The position numbers were made by a program, and so were the translations under genes. Shown in pieces: positions 24,489 through 35,324 of a stretch of DNA of 64,000 nucleotides. Numbering within the stretch: the stretch's first letter is position 1; each line of letters begins with the position of its first letter. The stretch is from NCBI RefSeq assembly GCF_000004195.4, contig NC_030685.2, positions 56,475,048 to 56,539,047 of the forward strand, given 5' to 3'. The notes beneath the pieces are model-generated. The model was not told where the DNA came from and did no database searches. It was given only the letters and a program-made list of their open reading frames with translations. The DNA is from Xenopus tropicalis. Lineage: Eukaryota; Chordata; Amphibia; Anura; Pipidae.

Positions 24489-26567
24489 ACTAGTTTCAGG
24501 ATAACGTTTTGGAGCAGTTTAAGCCTTGAACCTGGTGAAAGCGCAGCATAGCATTGGAGTAAAGCTTGCAGTGTAACCATCTAGCTATGTGATTTATTGG
24601 GTAATTCATACTGTATAGCATTTGCTGAGTCCAACATCTGTGTTTCTGAGGGATTAAGAATGAAACGTGCATTGTCTGTATAGACTGTACTGACTGTACT
24701 GCACATACTCAGTTTACATAAACTCTCATTAAACACGATTCAGCTTATTCACAAAGGGGGAAAATTTACAAAAAAACAATGCAAAGCCATTGTCCTCCCC
24801 ATATTGTCTGTTATGGAGCACAAGGACTTTTCCCATGGCTGTGAATGTTGCACTGGTGGTCACTAGTGGAACCCTGGAACTACTGCCATGTCCAAGTTAG
24901 TAGTAATTACAAGCTTCCCTAGCATCAGTCTGTGCCCTTGCACACTATTCATCAGCAGAAGCTGGATGGGTACATTGGCAGCTATGCTTCAGGCACAAGT
25001 ACTCAGTAAATGAGCACTAAGAGTTGCAGTTTTGCTCCCCTTAGCTCTATAGCACTATAGTCTGGGGCATAAGTGAGACCCATATACTTAAAAACAGCCT
25101 GATATTAGCAGGTTCCAGAATGGTGTAAAATATTTCCATCATTCTAGGGTTTCGCCTAAGGTAAAAGTAAATGCAAATTTTTATAAATACTTTAGTGATC
25201 TTTGTAATGGATGAGTCCTGTGATCACAAGGGCTACAGTGGAGCTGAATAAAAACCCCATTTATTTTACATTATAAGTAGACCCCAGCGGCTCCTGGCTT
25301 GATAAATAAATCTCATAGCTGCACAGATTCTAAAGTGAATACATCTTTCCTGATCCTTTCAAATGTTACTGGCTTCAATCTAGTCTTACCAAAGTCAAAT
25401 CCTAAAGATAAATGCTAGTGCATAAGATGAGCGCATAGATTAATGCAATCAGTTATTTATTTGAACACAGTGCGACATAAACAAAAGCCACTATCCTGTT
25501 GGCATGCTAATGTTGTTTTCCCAGAAATCTGTATTTTTCCAAGAATGGTCACAGCTTTAAATGAGTGGCCCTACCAGCAATCATAAACTTGCAAAGCTAC
25601 AATGGTATTCAGAAGAGACCAAGTTTAGTGGCAAACTGTCGCTAGGCAGATTTGGAGATTAATTTTAATTGTTTGTGGTTGAATTGTATTTTAACACTGG
25701 ATCAAATATAACTATAACATCAATTTTGCTATTAGGGACAGAGTTTACTGCTGAAAATTGCACTCACTTTATATTCATTCCTATGGGATTTTTAGAAGTG
25801 TATCGCCCACTGATAAATACTCTTATAAAAACCCCTAGGAATAAGTAGAAAGTGGGTAGATTTTTCTCTGGCAAGTTCTTATGTTACATTTTGATAAATC
25901 TGTCCCTTAATGTCTTATATTTTACAATATAAAGGTTGGGTGGAATCAGTTACCAAGGAATTGTCCTCCACTCCTACCTTATAACGTAGGGGATGCCACA
26001 TTGGCCGTAAGGAATATCCAATCCCAAGTTCTGGCTAAATGATCACATGTAATAGGAAATAGATGATATTTTCTGATCTGAAAGTGATGAGGATTTGTGC
26101 TGCTGCTTCAGAAAATGCCACTTTTTTAAAAGCTTGATTAACCCTGGTATCTTATCTTGCTAGATCTTGTATTGGTTTAATATTGTGGTTCCCTATTGTA
26201 ACAAATGAAGTTATTGCCTTGCTTGCATTTATTGCCACTCAGTTTGCAGAGAGCACTCCATGTCAGGCAAAGTGGCTCCCTGCGCATTGTAACAAGCATC
26301 TAAACCAGGTTCTCCTTTGGAAGTCAAGTGACTTATTACAGAATGAGCGAATCCTGATTCCTGGAAGTTGAATGATATCTCTTTCTAATCCCCCAGCAAG
26401 CATTCCTAACATGAAAGTCAATCTTACATGTGTTTAAATCCTTAAAGATTGAATATCTCGTTAATCCAGAGTCCCTTGGGACTATGCAATTGAGCCCACG
26501 TGCTTTATTCCCTTAAAGCCTTGTCTGTACAGATACAATACAGATACAATAATGGAGCATTGCTTGT
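24489..26567. other. KCNH intron, no gene
   Basis: Ordinary AT-rich intron sequence. No exon, RNA gene or bordered repeat recognised. Confidence 0.6.
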
Positions 26568-26569
26568 TT

Positions 26570-26829
26570 TCATAAAATTTGCGAAACGGCAAGAAAATTC
26601 GCGAAACAGTGAAAAATTCCCGAAATGCATTTGTCGCCCGATTTTATTTTGTCGCCCGTGTCTTTTTTGTTGCCCACATCTTTTTTTTTTTGTTGCCCGT
26701 TCTTTTTTGACGAGACCGTGCCCAATTTTGACGCAACAAAAAAACCATTTCCCACGGCGAATTTTCACCAATGGGGAAATGCGAAAATTCACTGTGAATC
26801 TATGCCTGGCAAAAAAATTTGCTCATAAC
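26570..26829. repeat. CG-rich MITE fragment related to 29801-30013
   Basis: Shares ATTCGCGAAA-type motifs and a GAATC[C/T]ATGCCTGGCAAA end with the MITE at 29801-30013. The interior holds repeated TTGTCGCCC or TTGTTGCCC units. Open frames here are by-products of the repeat. Confidence 0.6.
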
Positions 26830-27755
26830 TAATAGTATGCCCCAGTAGATACTAACAAAATACAAATATTAATATATCTGCTTAGGGTCTGATTTATTAT
26901 TAATTGGCATCAGATAAAAGAAGATAAAAGAATGTCTTTATCTTACATTGTTTTGCTGCATGCTGTATTTGATTCCTTCTGTTGGTTATAAATAAATGAA
27001 GGGATTTGGGACTAAGAAGTATCCCTGAGGTAATAAGCACAGAGCTTGTAAACACATTTTTTATCTATTTATATATCTCTATTTTTGGAAGTACTGAATG
27101 TGAATGTGTTTTTATCTGTCCTGCATACCGTCTGATGACTGACTTTAGCTTGTGAATAGAGTACAGTTACCAAGAGTTTTAAAGGCATAAAAAACAAAAG
27201 AAATGTGTGTTTATCTTTTCATTATTAGAACATGTAATGAAATGGGTATAGATTTAGTGGACAGGGTAATTTTTTCAATTTGCAAAGCATTTGAATGGCC
27301 CCAATTAGAATATTCCGCATATGCAGTAGTTGATTTCCAATAGACCTTTCCAGGAAGTCTCCCCATTACTATCCAATTGAGCACTGCACTTGTGTAAATT
27401 ACCCTTTAAGTATGTCTATCAGATTCTAGATGGGGTACATCCCCTTGAATTAATAAAATATTCAGATTGCTCACAAAGACCACTTCACATTAAATTTATA
27501 ACTGAATTGAGGACTCCAAAACAAGATGGATAGCCCTAAATATGTACAGTAATTACAGTAGATCCATGTATCCACTGTGTGCAGTATATGCAACAACAGG
27601 TTCAAGATGTAAAATTGCTGTAAATAAGGGTGCATTCAGTGTACATACAGCAACAGTTATAAGGCTTGGGGTTTCATGTTTGAACTGATGTTGGGTTTGT
27701 ATACTTTGTTTAGCATAGCACAATTCATTTGATTTTCCTTTTTGTGTATTCTCAG
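26830..27755. other. KCNH intron, no gene
   Basis: AT-rich intron leading to the polypyrimidine tract before the exon at 27756. Nothing else seen. Confidence 0.6.
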
Positions 27756-27853
27756 GTTCGTAGATGGCATTGAGACAGACTGCAGCTCTCCTACCACTCA
27801 AACCTTTGACTTCAAATTGGGCCAAGAAAATTCACCAAGGCATTGTAGCTCTG
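27756..27853 (+). CDS. kcnh8-like: KCNH exon: R-F-V-D-G-I-E box
   Basis: The acceptor is TATTCTCAG| and the donor CTG|GTAGGA. The first base completes the Arg codon left open by the previous exon, giving S-P-R-F-V-D-G-I-E across the junction. The rest reads TDCSSPTTQTFDFKLGQENS and ends one base into a Gly codon. VDGIE followed by T-F-D-F is a conserved ELK tail element as remembered from KCNH8 and KCNH4. It is short (98 bp) and is found by its split-codon fit rather than by frame length. Confidence 0.88.
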
Positions 27854-28131
27854 GTAGGATTAAAACTGCTTTGGTTTATTTGTGCAGAATAGGCCTGCCA
27901 AAAGGCCTGCTACTAGCTCATTAACATTGTGTTATTTAACTGGTTTGGTACGCTAAAAATACAAAATAGATGCTAAACTGCACCAGTGCAGTTGCCCATA
28001 GCATCCAATCAGATCCACAAATCTGTGTGGTTTCATGAATGGGCCCCTATATGTAGGAGCAGATATAGATACCTATATTGAGCATACAAATCTCTGAGCA
28101 GAATTGTTACCAGTGTCTTATTTTGTTGTAG

Positions 28132-28178
28132 GTGAAAATCCAGAGACACAGAAGGACATAGTAAAACTCAATCAAGAG
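28132..28178 (+). CDS. kcnh8-like: KCNH micro-exon: start of coiled coil
   Basis: This 47-bp exon has acceptor TTGTTGTAG| and donor GAG|GTAAGT. It completes a Gly codon, then encodes ENPETQKDIVKLNQE in phase 0. KLNQE joins directly to MTVLTQQV in the next exon to make a heptad-repeat helix. The intron before it is only 278 bp. The exon is too short for frame-based gene finding; the support is splice sites, phase match and the K-L-N-x-E element shared with KCNH8 from memory. Confidence 0.85.
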
Positions 28179-29099
28179 GTAAGTTGTCCATATTTTTGCA
28201 TGCTGTATGTTTTCTTTAGACTTTTAGGACAGAAGTCTGCATAACATATTAGAAAATGTGAGAAATTAAAAGTATGGACCTAGAGATCGGTTATTATGAC
28301 ACCAGAGTGCATATGTACACATATGGAGCCAAATTCAGTTCTATGAGAAACCTTTCTTTCATATGAAAACTCCATTGAAGCCTAAAATGAAATTAGCAGG
28401 TATGTCCTTCTCATAGAACTGAATCTGGCCCATAATTTCTAATTTGTACATAGCCTACAAGAAATCAGAGCGAATGCTGCATGCTAAAAGTTCACTTGTG
28501 GCCAACACACTTGGGAAAACCTGGATTTGACTTCAAAATCTACTCAGTTAGGCTATTGAAATTTATTCAGTGCTCTTCACTGTATTTTTTTTTTTTAAAG
28601 GACAACTTGCCAGAGTACACATCTGTGTGGTACTGGGTTGTTAGGGTCCTACTCTTGGATTTGCCTTAACTTGGATTTCTTAGCTTGGTACCTGAGGCAC
28701 AGGGAAAGAAAGAACTTGAACACAAAGAATAGTCCAATAGGATACCCTTGTTACAGACTACGAGTTGTTCTACAAGATATTGCAAATGTCTCACAGTGTC
28801 ATACTTACTAAATTATGTACAGTAAGTGCACTTTTTAAAAGGTAGATGATTTGCATGAAGAACTAGATGTGATGCATAGAGGGAGGGTGCATTTAAAATA
28901 ATATAAAGTCACATAAGGAAGTGTAATGCATTAAACATTATTTCTCTATTGTAAGCTGTATAAAACAGCGCGGATGTGCCGCCTACCTTCCTCCGTGTGG
29001 CTGCATCAATCAGGTGGGAGAGTGCTCGCAATTCCCAGTAGGGATTGGGTATGGATTTTCTCCTGGTGTCCCATTGGCCCAGTCTGAGCCTGATGTTTA
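28179..29099. other. KCNH intron, no gene
   Basis: Contains a weak inverted pair (CAGTTCTATGAGAA at about 28337 and TTCTCATAGAACTGAAT at about 28408). No exon recognised. Confidence 0.55.
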
Positions 29100-30100
29100 G
29101 GTCACTATAGGTTCTTTTTCTTGAGCCACTTCAGCTTTACTTTGGTCTTGTGCTTTGGATCATTGTTATGCTGAAAGGTTATTGTCATGCACTTTTAAGC
29201 AGACTAAAACCACCTCTCTAGTCTGTACTTTCATGTATCTTGTTCCATCCATTCTACCATATGTTCTGTCAAGATATCCAGTCCCTGCTGATGAAAGTCA
29301 CAGTGTGATGCTACAAAAACCAAACTTTACTGTGTGGTGATGTTTTATTCATGAGTAGAATTACATTTGCACCATACATATAACTTTGAATTTTGGCCTA
29401 TCTTATTGTCAACTGAATAAAACTTACCACACATCTTTCATACTTTTAGCAGGTCTAGATGCATGATTTCTTTTGAGTAATGGTTCTTTTGTGACACCTT
29501 CCCTGGTAGCACCATGCTGCGGGATTGTGTTTCAGAAGGTATTGGACATCTTATTAAAACAGAAGGAGAAATGGATAGACCAAATACAGAGATGTGCTTA
29601 AAGCTGCTAAATAAGTAAAGATCACCTTTCAGCATGACAATGATACAAACACAAGGCCTAAGAAACAATGGAGTTACAAAAAGGTCAGTGTTCTACAATG
29701 GACCAGACAAAGTTCTGATCTCAACCCGACTGACAATTTAAGGTTCATCCAACTTACCTGAACCACCTAGAACAAATCTGCCTGATAGAATTGGCCAACA
29801 CTAGTGATGAGCGAATCTGTCCCGTTTGGCTTCGCCGCAAAATTCGTGAATCTTTCAAAAGATTCACAAAATGGCGGAAAATTCGCGAAATGGCCCGCGG
29901 CTATTATTTCGTTGTGCAAATTTTTTTATCCGTTTCGCAAAACAATCCGCCAATGGCAAAACGCGGAAATTCGGCACGAATCCATGCCTGGCAAACATTT
30001 CACCCATCACTAGCCAACACCACTTTTAAACCACATGCAAAGAAGGCACATACTTACCCCTAAAGGCTGAAACCTGTTATTGCTGCAGAATATGACTGTG
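29100..30100. mobile_element. Decayed Tc1/mariner transposon
   Basis: Phrases such as TTTGGATCATTGTTATGCTG, CCAGTCCCTGCTGATGAAAG, AGCATGACAATGATAC and TCTGATCTCAACCCGACTGA correspond to remembered Tc1-family transposase coding sequence, on both strand senses. No long frame survives. A MITE is inserted at 29801-30013. Borders are approximate. Confidence 0.7.
29801..30013. mobile_element. MITE nested in the Tc1 remnant, 6-bp target duplication
   Basis: The ends CTAGTGATGAGCGAATC and CACCCATCACTAG are inverted. Identical CCAACA flanks lie at 29795-29800 and 30014-30019. The interior is CG-rich (AAAATTCGCGAAATGG). Removing it restores continuity with the surrounding Tc1-like sequence. Confidence 0.85.
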
Positions 30101-30499
30101 AGGATTAAATTCCTGTGCAAACAAGCAGATTTCAGTTCTTCCTTCCAATATTTCTCAGCTAAAACAATATCATATTTTGTAAAAAGGCATGTTAATTTTC
30201 AATGCATTTGGATTTCAACGTGCATTCTAAATAGTTTTTTTTAATATGCTATTGCTTTATCCTATATATAAACATATTGTATATTTAGTATATTAACTGC
30301 AAATGTTTGAGAGTCATAATCGAAACATTAGCTCTTCAGCACCCATTGTTAAAGCAAGAAGGACAAAATCGAGACAAGGTCTTTTGATCCAGCCCCAGCT
30401 ACATTTCATAGACAATGATGCGGTGCAAAAGTGGACCTGATGATTAATGTCCCATAGAGCAGTGGCAGTATTTTAGCAATGTGTTTTCTTAACTTTCAG

Positions 30500-31249
30500 A
30501 TGACCGTCCTCACTCAGCAAGTAACACAACTAAGCAAAGATCTGAATGAGATGATGCAGCTCTTAAGGCCTGTACTGTTAAACCAAGCCTATGCACCATC
30601 TCCTTCCACTGGTGTCCTTACTCCTGGTCTCAATACCTACAGCAACAGCAGTGGATATTGCAGTGGCCATCAGTCCCAAGGCACTATCCCCAGCCTAGCG
30701 GGATCTGCCTGCCCTGGAGAGACAAGAGCAGATATCGCACCATCTAACACAACATGGATGGACCCTTTCCCTCAGCCTTCTCAGACTGTTCAACCAGAGA
30801 ATTCAGAGAAGCAAAATGTTCACCCTGCTCTTTCATTGGACTCATTCCTTAGACACTCATGCCACCACCCTAGGCAGCACAGAAGTTGTGGGCCTCAATC
30901 CTTAAACCAAACCCTGTCCCCCTGTATTAGCCATTGTACTCCAAAACAGATTAATCATGTGAGCCAGGTAGTCCATAGTAACTCTTCACCAGTAATGGCT
31001 TCTCATTCACCATCAACTGAGCAGTATGATGCACAAAAGACCAGCTATGGCTTTACAACCACAAAACCATGCTGTGGTCCCCAAGATTCTGATCCTATAC
31101 GAGAAAGAGTGGCAGACCTCCTAGGACTGATGTCAAGGGACTATGTAGAGACATCCAGTCCTGCTGCTCTGGAACTAGTGTGTGGCTCATCTGGGGGCTC
31201 CCAAGGTGATATTATCAGGTTTATTGATGATGAGGGCACTAATGTTTAA
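30500..31249 (+). CDS. kcnh8-like: KCNH terminal coding exon: coiled coil and C-terminal tail
   Basis: The acceptor is AACTTTCAG| and the exon runs in phase 0 to a TAA at 31247-31249, 249 residues. The first Met is internal to the protein, not a start. Residues 1-27 (MTVLTQQVTQLSKDLNEMMQ and on) place leucine, valine and methionine at heptad spacing, continuing KLNQE from the preceding exon. The rest is Ser/Pro/Gln/His-rich and probably disordered. Near the end are DPIRERVADLLGLMSRDYVE and the final residues FIDDEGTNV. T-x-V at the C-terminus matches the class I PDZ-ligand pattern. The tail is not recognisably conserved beyond the coiled coil. Confidence 0.9.
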   Translation: MTVLTQQVTQLSKDLNEMMQLLRPVLLNQAYAPSPSTGVLTPGLNTYSNSSGYCSGHQSQGTIPSLAGSACPGETRADIAPSNTTWMDPFPQPSQTVQPENSEKQNVHPALSLDSFLRHSCHHPRQHRSCGPQSLNQTLSPCISHCTPKQINHVSQVVHSNSSPVMASHSPSTEQYDAQKTSYGFTTTKPCCGPQDSDPIRERVADLLGLMSRDYVETSSPAALELVCGSSGGSQGDIIRFIDDEGTNV

Positions 31250-31528
31250 TAGGAGGTATAGTGAAGCCAAAGCACAGACTGTTGGGATGTTTACCAAAGT
31301 GGAGGCCTCCATTGCTGGGCAAAGCTATGATAAAAATGTAGCCCTATGACAGCAGAATGTCTTTTTATTGCTGGATGTTTTCTCCCTGTTATAGCACTGC
31401 TAAAGAGGCAGCACAAGGCTTATGGAGACTGTAAATCCTGAGAAGAAAAACTTGTTGCAAATACAGCTTATTTTAGAATATATTTTGTGAAGGATTTGGA
31501 CAAAGTGAACTTGATAACTCCTACACTT

Positions 31529-31534
31529 AATAAA
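31529..31534 (+). other. Candidate polyadenylation signal AATAAA (KCNH)
   Basis: A canonical AATAAA lies 280 bp after the KCNH stop codon. A second one is at 32065-32070. Either could end the transcript; the sequence does not decide between them. Confidence 0.4.
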
Positions 31535-32064
31535 ATTAGTAAAGGTAAACGATTATTTAAGCTGCTTAAAGCAACGGGAAGCAGATCATTACTACAGTTA
31601 TCATTTTTTATTAGAAATTAAGCTGTATAAATGTTAGGGGGAAACAGTGCACATTACTTTACTGGCATGGCAATGAAAACATTTTTTTTTAGCATGATCT
31701 TTCTATCAAGAAACATTAGAAAACAAAGTTTAGCCAAAACTATAAAAAGGAAAATGACTGAATGATTTCGATATTTCTTTTACATTTTTATTAAGCAAAG
31801 AAAAGGACCTTATTTTTCTATATTTGCTACTTAAGGTTTGTACTTAACTTTTCTTTTTCATTCCCAGAGTAAAACTGTTGCACTAAACCCCAGCAACACA
31901 ATGGATCTGCAATACACCAATCTACAAAAAGTGCTGCAGGTCTTCTTAAGGGGTGAAACTTTAATCTATCCAGTGAAAGGTGCATGTTGTGCTATGCATG
32001 GGGCATAAAGGGAATTCTACACGAGGGACCAAGGAGAAAACACTAAACATTTATTTTTTGCTTT

Positions 32065-32070
32065 AATAAA
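32065..32070 (+). other. Second candidate polyadenylation signal (KCNH)
   Basis: AATAAA followed by a GT/T-rich stretch, about 0.8 kb after the KCNH stop codon. It is an alternative to the signal at 31529. Confidence 0.35.
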
Positions 32071-32439
32071 GGTTATGTATTTCGAAAGAAAAATATATTT
32101 GTTAGATTCAACAAAAACATGTTTAAAGCTTAACTTTAAATCCCATTTTGTCAACAAAAAGTTGTTTTCTGCATAAGCATTGATTGTTGTTAAAAGCCAT
32201 AAAAAATACAATGGGGAGTTAGTAATCTCTCAAATGAAAGTAAGCTTCATGTAGTTTTTTATTCTTTTCTTCCTATTTATTTCACTTGAATTGAAAAAAG
32301 TACGATACTTCTGAATGGGAGCTAACTAAACTAAAATGCTGCAAAGCTTTTATAAGTTTCTTAACATATATTGGTGGAGGGAAGGGGCAAAAATAGTTGG
32401 GAAGAACTATTTATCAGAAAGGTCTATATAAATACAGCC

Positions 32440-32850
32440 ATATGCACTTACAGAACTGCTGGTCCGCAGTGAAAAGCAACACCACATTTCTCTCCTTTTA
32501 TTCTGTATACATGATCTTCTGTTTAATCCCTTGTGTTAAATATATGATCTTCTGTGTCAGACTTCCTGCTTTCAGAAAATTCATTCAGGGCACATCAAGA
32601 GCCTGCTCAGTTTGCTCCTCTCTCCCCCTTTCTTCTCTGCTATGTAATCTGAGCTTAGAGATTTTCCAGGAGCAGTGTGCAGGCAGGGAAGTGAAGTCAG
32701 ACAGAGCTAAAATGGCAGCTGCTATCTTAAACAAACAGAGAGAGCATCTATAGCTCTTTACTCAGGTATGGTAAAGCTTTCTGTGGAATAAATATAGTGT
32801 TTTAGCTTGCACTGTTGTGACTAATCTATTAGCAATAAAATGCCTTTCCT
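32440..32850. repeat. Probable dispersed repeat (unclassified)
   Basis: Contains GCTCAGTTTGCTCCTCTCTC, a block ending AAAATGGCAGCTGCTATCTT, and AATAAATATAGTGTTTTAGC. It resembles a common frog repeat, but no termini or target duplication were found. Confidence 0.4.
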
Positions 32851-32952
32851 TCTCTTTTAATTAGAGTAACTCAACAACAGAGGGACCAAAAAATTTAGTA
32901 GGCAATTAGTAACATTAAATAAGTTGGAAACATTTCCAGTGCTTTACATTTA

Positions 32953-33165
32953 GGCTGATGGCACACGCGGCGTAGGGCTGATTTTTTCGGCAAGCGGAAA
33001 AACGCTTGCCGAAAAATCAGCCCTACGCCTGCTACTTGTGCCTGCACCCGAATTAATGGAATACGCTCGGGTGCAGGCACAAGTAGGAGGCGTAGGGCTG
33101 AATTTTCGGCAAGCGTTTATCCGCTTGCCGAAAATTTCAGCCCTACACCTCGTGTGGCATTAGCC
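32953..33165. mobile_element. PIF/Harbinger-type MITE made of three hairpins, TTA duplication
   Basis: The ends GGCTGATGGCACACG and CGTGTGGCATTAGCC are inverted, with TTA on both sides (32950-32952 and 33166-33168). The interior is three successive hairpins: about 32968-33028, 33033-33088 and 33090-33150, with arms of roughly 25 bp. Almost every base is in a stem. Confidence 0.88.
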
Positions 33166-34796
33166 TTATATTACATAAACATGCTATTACTATATTATTG
33201 TTGTTGTTGAATGTTTAGGGGTTCTCTTGTCTCTTCCAATCTTTTGACAAAGCAATACAAAGTACTTAAACCAGGCCATTGGTGATAAGTATTTCTAAAT
33301 CTAAGGAGCATTTTGGCATTGTTACAATCAGGCTTTAAGGAGAAAAAGGTTTATATAAGGCACAACAATTACATTTGCAGTGAAAGTAAGTATATCAGGT
33401 AATCCATGGTTTACTATAAGTATGGGATCTATCATTCAGAAGGTACATTGGGTTTTCTGGATAAGAGGTTTTGCCATAATTGTACACACCATACTGTCTA
33501 TTTCAAACATTAAATAAACCCCAAAGTGTTGTTTTGCCACCAGTGTGCATTTCTGCTTAGGTAGGTACAAGTTCAAGGTAAATGAAGATTACAAAACCAG
33601 GTTTACAAAGTACCTTTTGCAAACTGTTCAAGGTCCTCCCATTTGCAGTTTTCAGAATTCTCCAAAAGTGTCCTGTGGATTCACAGCTAGACTTACTGCC
33701 GCTTCAGACCAGCATTGTCTTTAACCAGGCTGTCATGACTGTCATTTAGGGGAACTGAATTTAGAAAATGTTAATTCCCTTGAGGCAAACATTTCTCTTT
33801 CTATTTATTTCTGCTAGGAGTCTCTGGCTGATCTGAAGACCTGACAGGATTACATGTCAGACTGGGGAAAATCAGACCATTTGTGAAAAGTTCCTAGTGG
33901 CTAAGGCTGCTAAATCAGAATAATTAAGTGATGCAATTGATAAACGCAAGCAAATGACAGGATTCATCACTGGAGGGCTTGGAAAGTGCCTAACATGCCA
34001 TTATTATAAATATATTTTGGTAGAATGGATGCTGCACACTCTGCATTTGTAGTTGTTTTTTTTTTTTCATAATTTACTGTTTCCATCTTCCCCTTCTGTT
34101 ATGCCCTTAGAAACTGTATGCATAACCTAACCTCCTCTTTCTTAGAATATAATTTACCCTTTACTATGACTCAAATTAAGCACAATTTGCATTTATACAT
34201 CATTATTTCTGGCTTACTCTTAGTTTTAACCCCATGCATATTCTCTGCCCTATTAAACCAAGCCAATATTCAAACACTTATAATTCCTAATTGAAATGTA
34301 GATAAGAATATAGGGGTTTAGTAAACTTAGTATGTATATGCAAATATTTCTATTGCAATCTTTTCCTTCCAAACATCATAAAAAAGGCATATTAATGCCA
34401 CAAATACAGATAACTAGCAAAATAAATGCTGTAAATGGACCCAGCATGCAAGCGCAGTACAATTATGTATGCTAGGATTTATTAGCCTTTGCAATAGCAG
34501 CTTTCTAGCAATAAATGATCCTACCTAGTCTATTATCTGCTATATTACACAAACCTGATCCAGCTTTTTTACCATGTAATATCAAATGAACTGTGGCATA
34601 GGTGCAAGTTTTAAATGAATGAGTGCAAGGAGGATAAAACCCTAAATCATATTGCTAGACTATGCTATGTAGCTTACACTTTAAGGGATGGGCTTCCTTT
34701 TCCTTCAGTGGAGGTCTGATTCTTGGAAGCTTTACAAAAAGTTTAACCTGTCCCTGTAACTCACAGCAATCAGCTGTTAGATATATGTATATATAT
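33166..34796. other. Intergenic, no gene
   Basis: A fragment of family A lies at about 33415-33480. Otherwise no gene, RNA or bordered repeat is recognised. Confidence 0.6.
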
Positions 34797-35324
34797 TGTG
34801 GTATGGTGACAAAAAGGTCCCCGGTTTCCTGGGGAAAAGTGATTGACAACATGTATGTTGGGCCACGGATTCTCAGACATTTTTACTGAGGTGAGACCAG
34901 CAGTGTTTTGGGGCATAGAAACACTTTGTTTCTCTGCAGTTTTTTTAAATTGTTGATCCGGGGCTGGTCTTACTGGGAATCCGCAAGAGCAGGGTGGGTG
35001 GATTCCCAAATCCATAGGCCAGGTTTTCAGGAGGCCCTAGGCCTTTTTGTAGTAGACCTGAAGCTGTGCAAGAGAGCTGTTGAGCCTGTGTGTGTGTGAG
35101 AGAGAGACACGCTGCTGGATTTGCTCAGCTTCAGGAGAAAGAGAAGCATTTATTTTTGCGTTAGCAAGGAGGCTTGATATTTCTGTTCCAATTGTTGTTT
35201 TGTACCCCCTGCGAGGGGAAACTTCTGCAGCCGCTGAAAAATAAACGCGGGAAGGAAGCCCTTACACCGGTCTTGGTGTGTGAAGTTGCCTCATTTGCAG
35301 CCTACCAGCGAGTGAACCCCCACA
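34797..35324 (+). mobile_element. Solo LTR of an LTR retrotransposon
   Basis: A 528-bp block begins TGTGGTATGG and ends CCCCCACA, giving the 5-bp terminal inverted repeat TGTGG/CCACA. ATAT flanks both sides (34793-34796 and 35325-35328). An AATAAA lies at 35240-35245, about 80 bp before the end. No internal gag or pol region is attached, so it looks like a solo LTR left by recombination. The superfamily (Ty3-like or ERV-like) is not resolved. The left ATAT flank lies in a TA-rich tract, so the duplication is weak evidence alone. Confidence 0.7.

Larger units (their letters stand above)
537..31249 (+). other. kcnh8-like: Partial gene: ELK-type voltage-gated K+ channel (KCNH8-like), last five coding exons
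   Basis: Coding exons lie at 537-751, 11580-11917, 27756-27853, 28132-28178 and 30500-31249. All junctions are GT-AG and the phases agree (1, 0, 2, 1, 0), giving about 482 residues. Visible in order: the end of the cyclic-nucleotide-binding homology domain ([24 protein letters not shown]), an acidic linker (LPSILEDDEFEEDE), a Ser/Pro-rich stretch, the R-F-V-D-G-I-E box, a heptad coiled coil and a polar tail. The family forms tetrameric plasma-membrane K+ channels that set neuronal excitability. The PAS domain, S1-S6 and pore lie upstream, outside the window. From memory, the acidic LPSI segment and the [11 protein letters not shown] end of the domain fit KCNH8 better than KCNH3 or KCNH4, but a separate ELK paralogue is possible. 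The gene converges on armc8, with 10.2 kb between the stop codons. Confidence 0.9.
31250..32439. other. KCNH 3' untranslated region and start of intergenic gap
   Basis: Non-coding sequence after the KCNH stop. Two AATAAA signals are inside (31529, 32065). The extent of the 3' UTR is not fixed. Confidence 0.5.
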
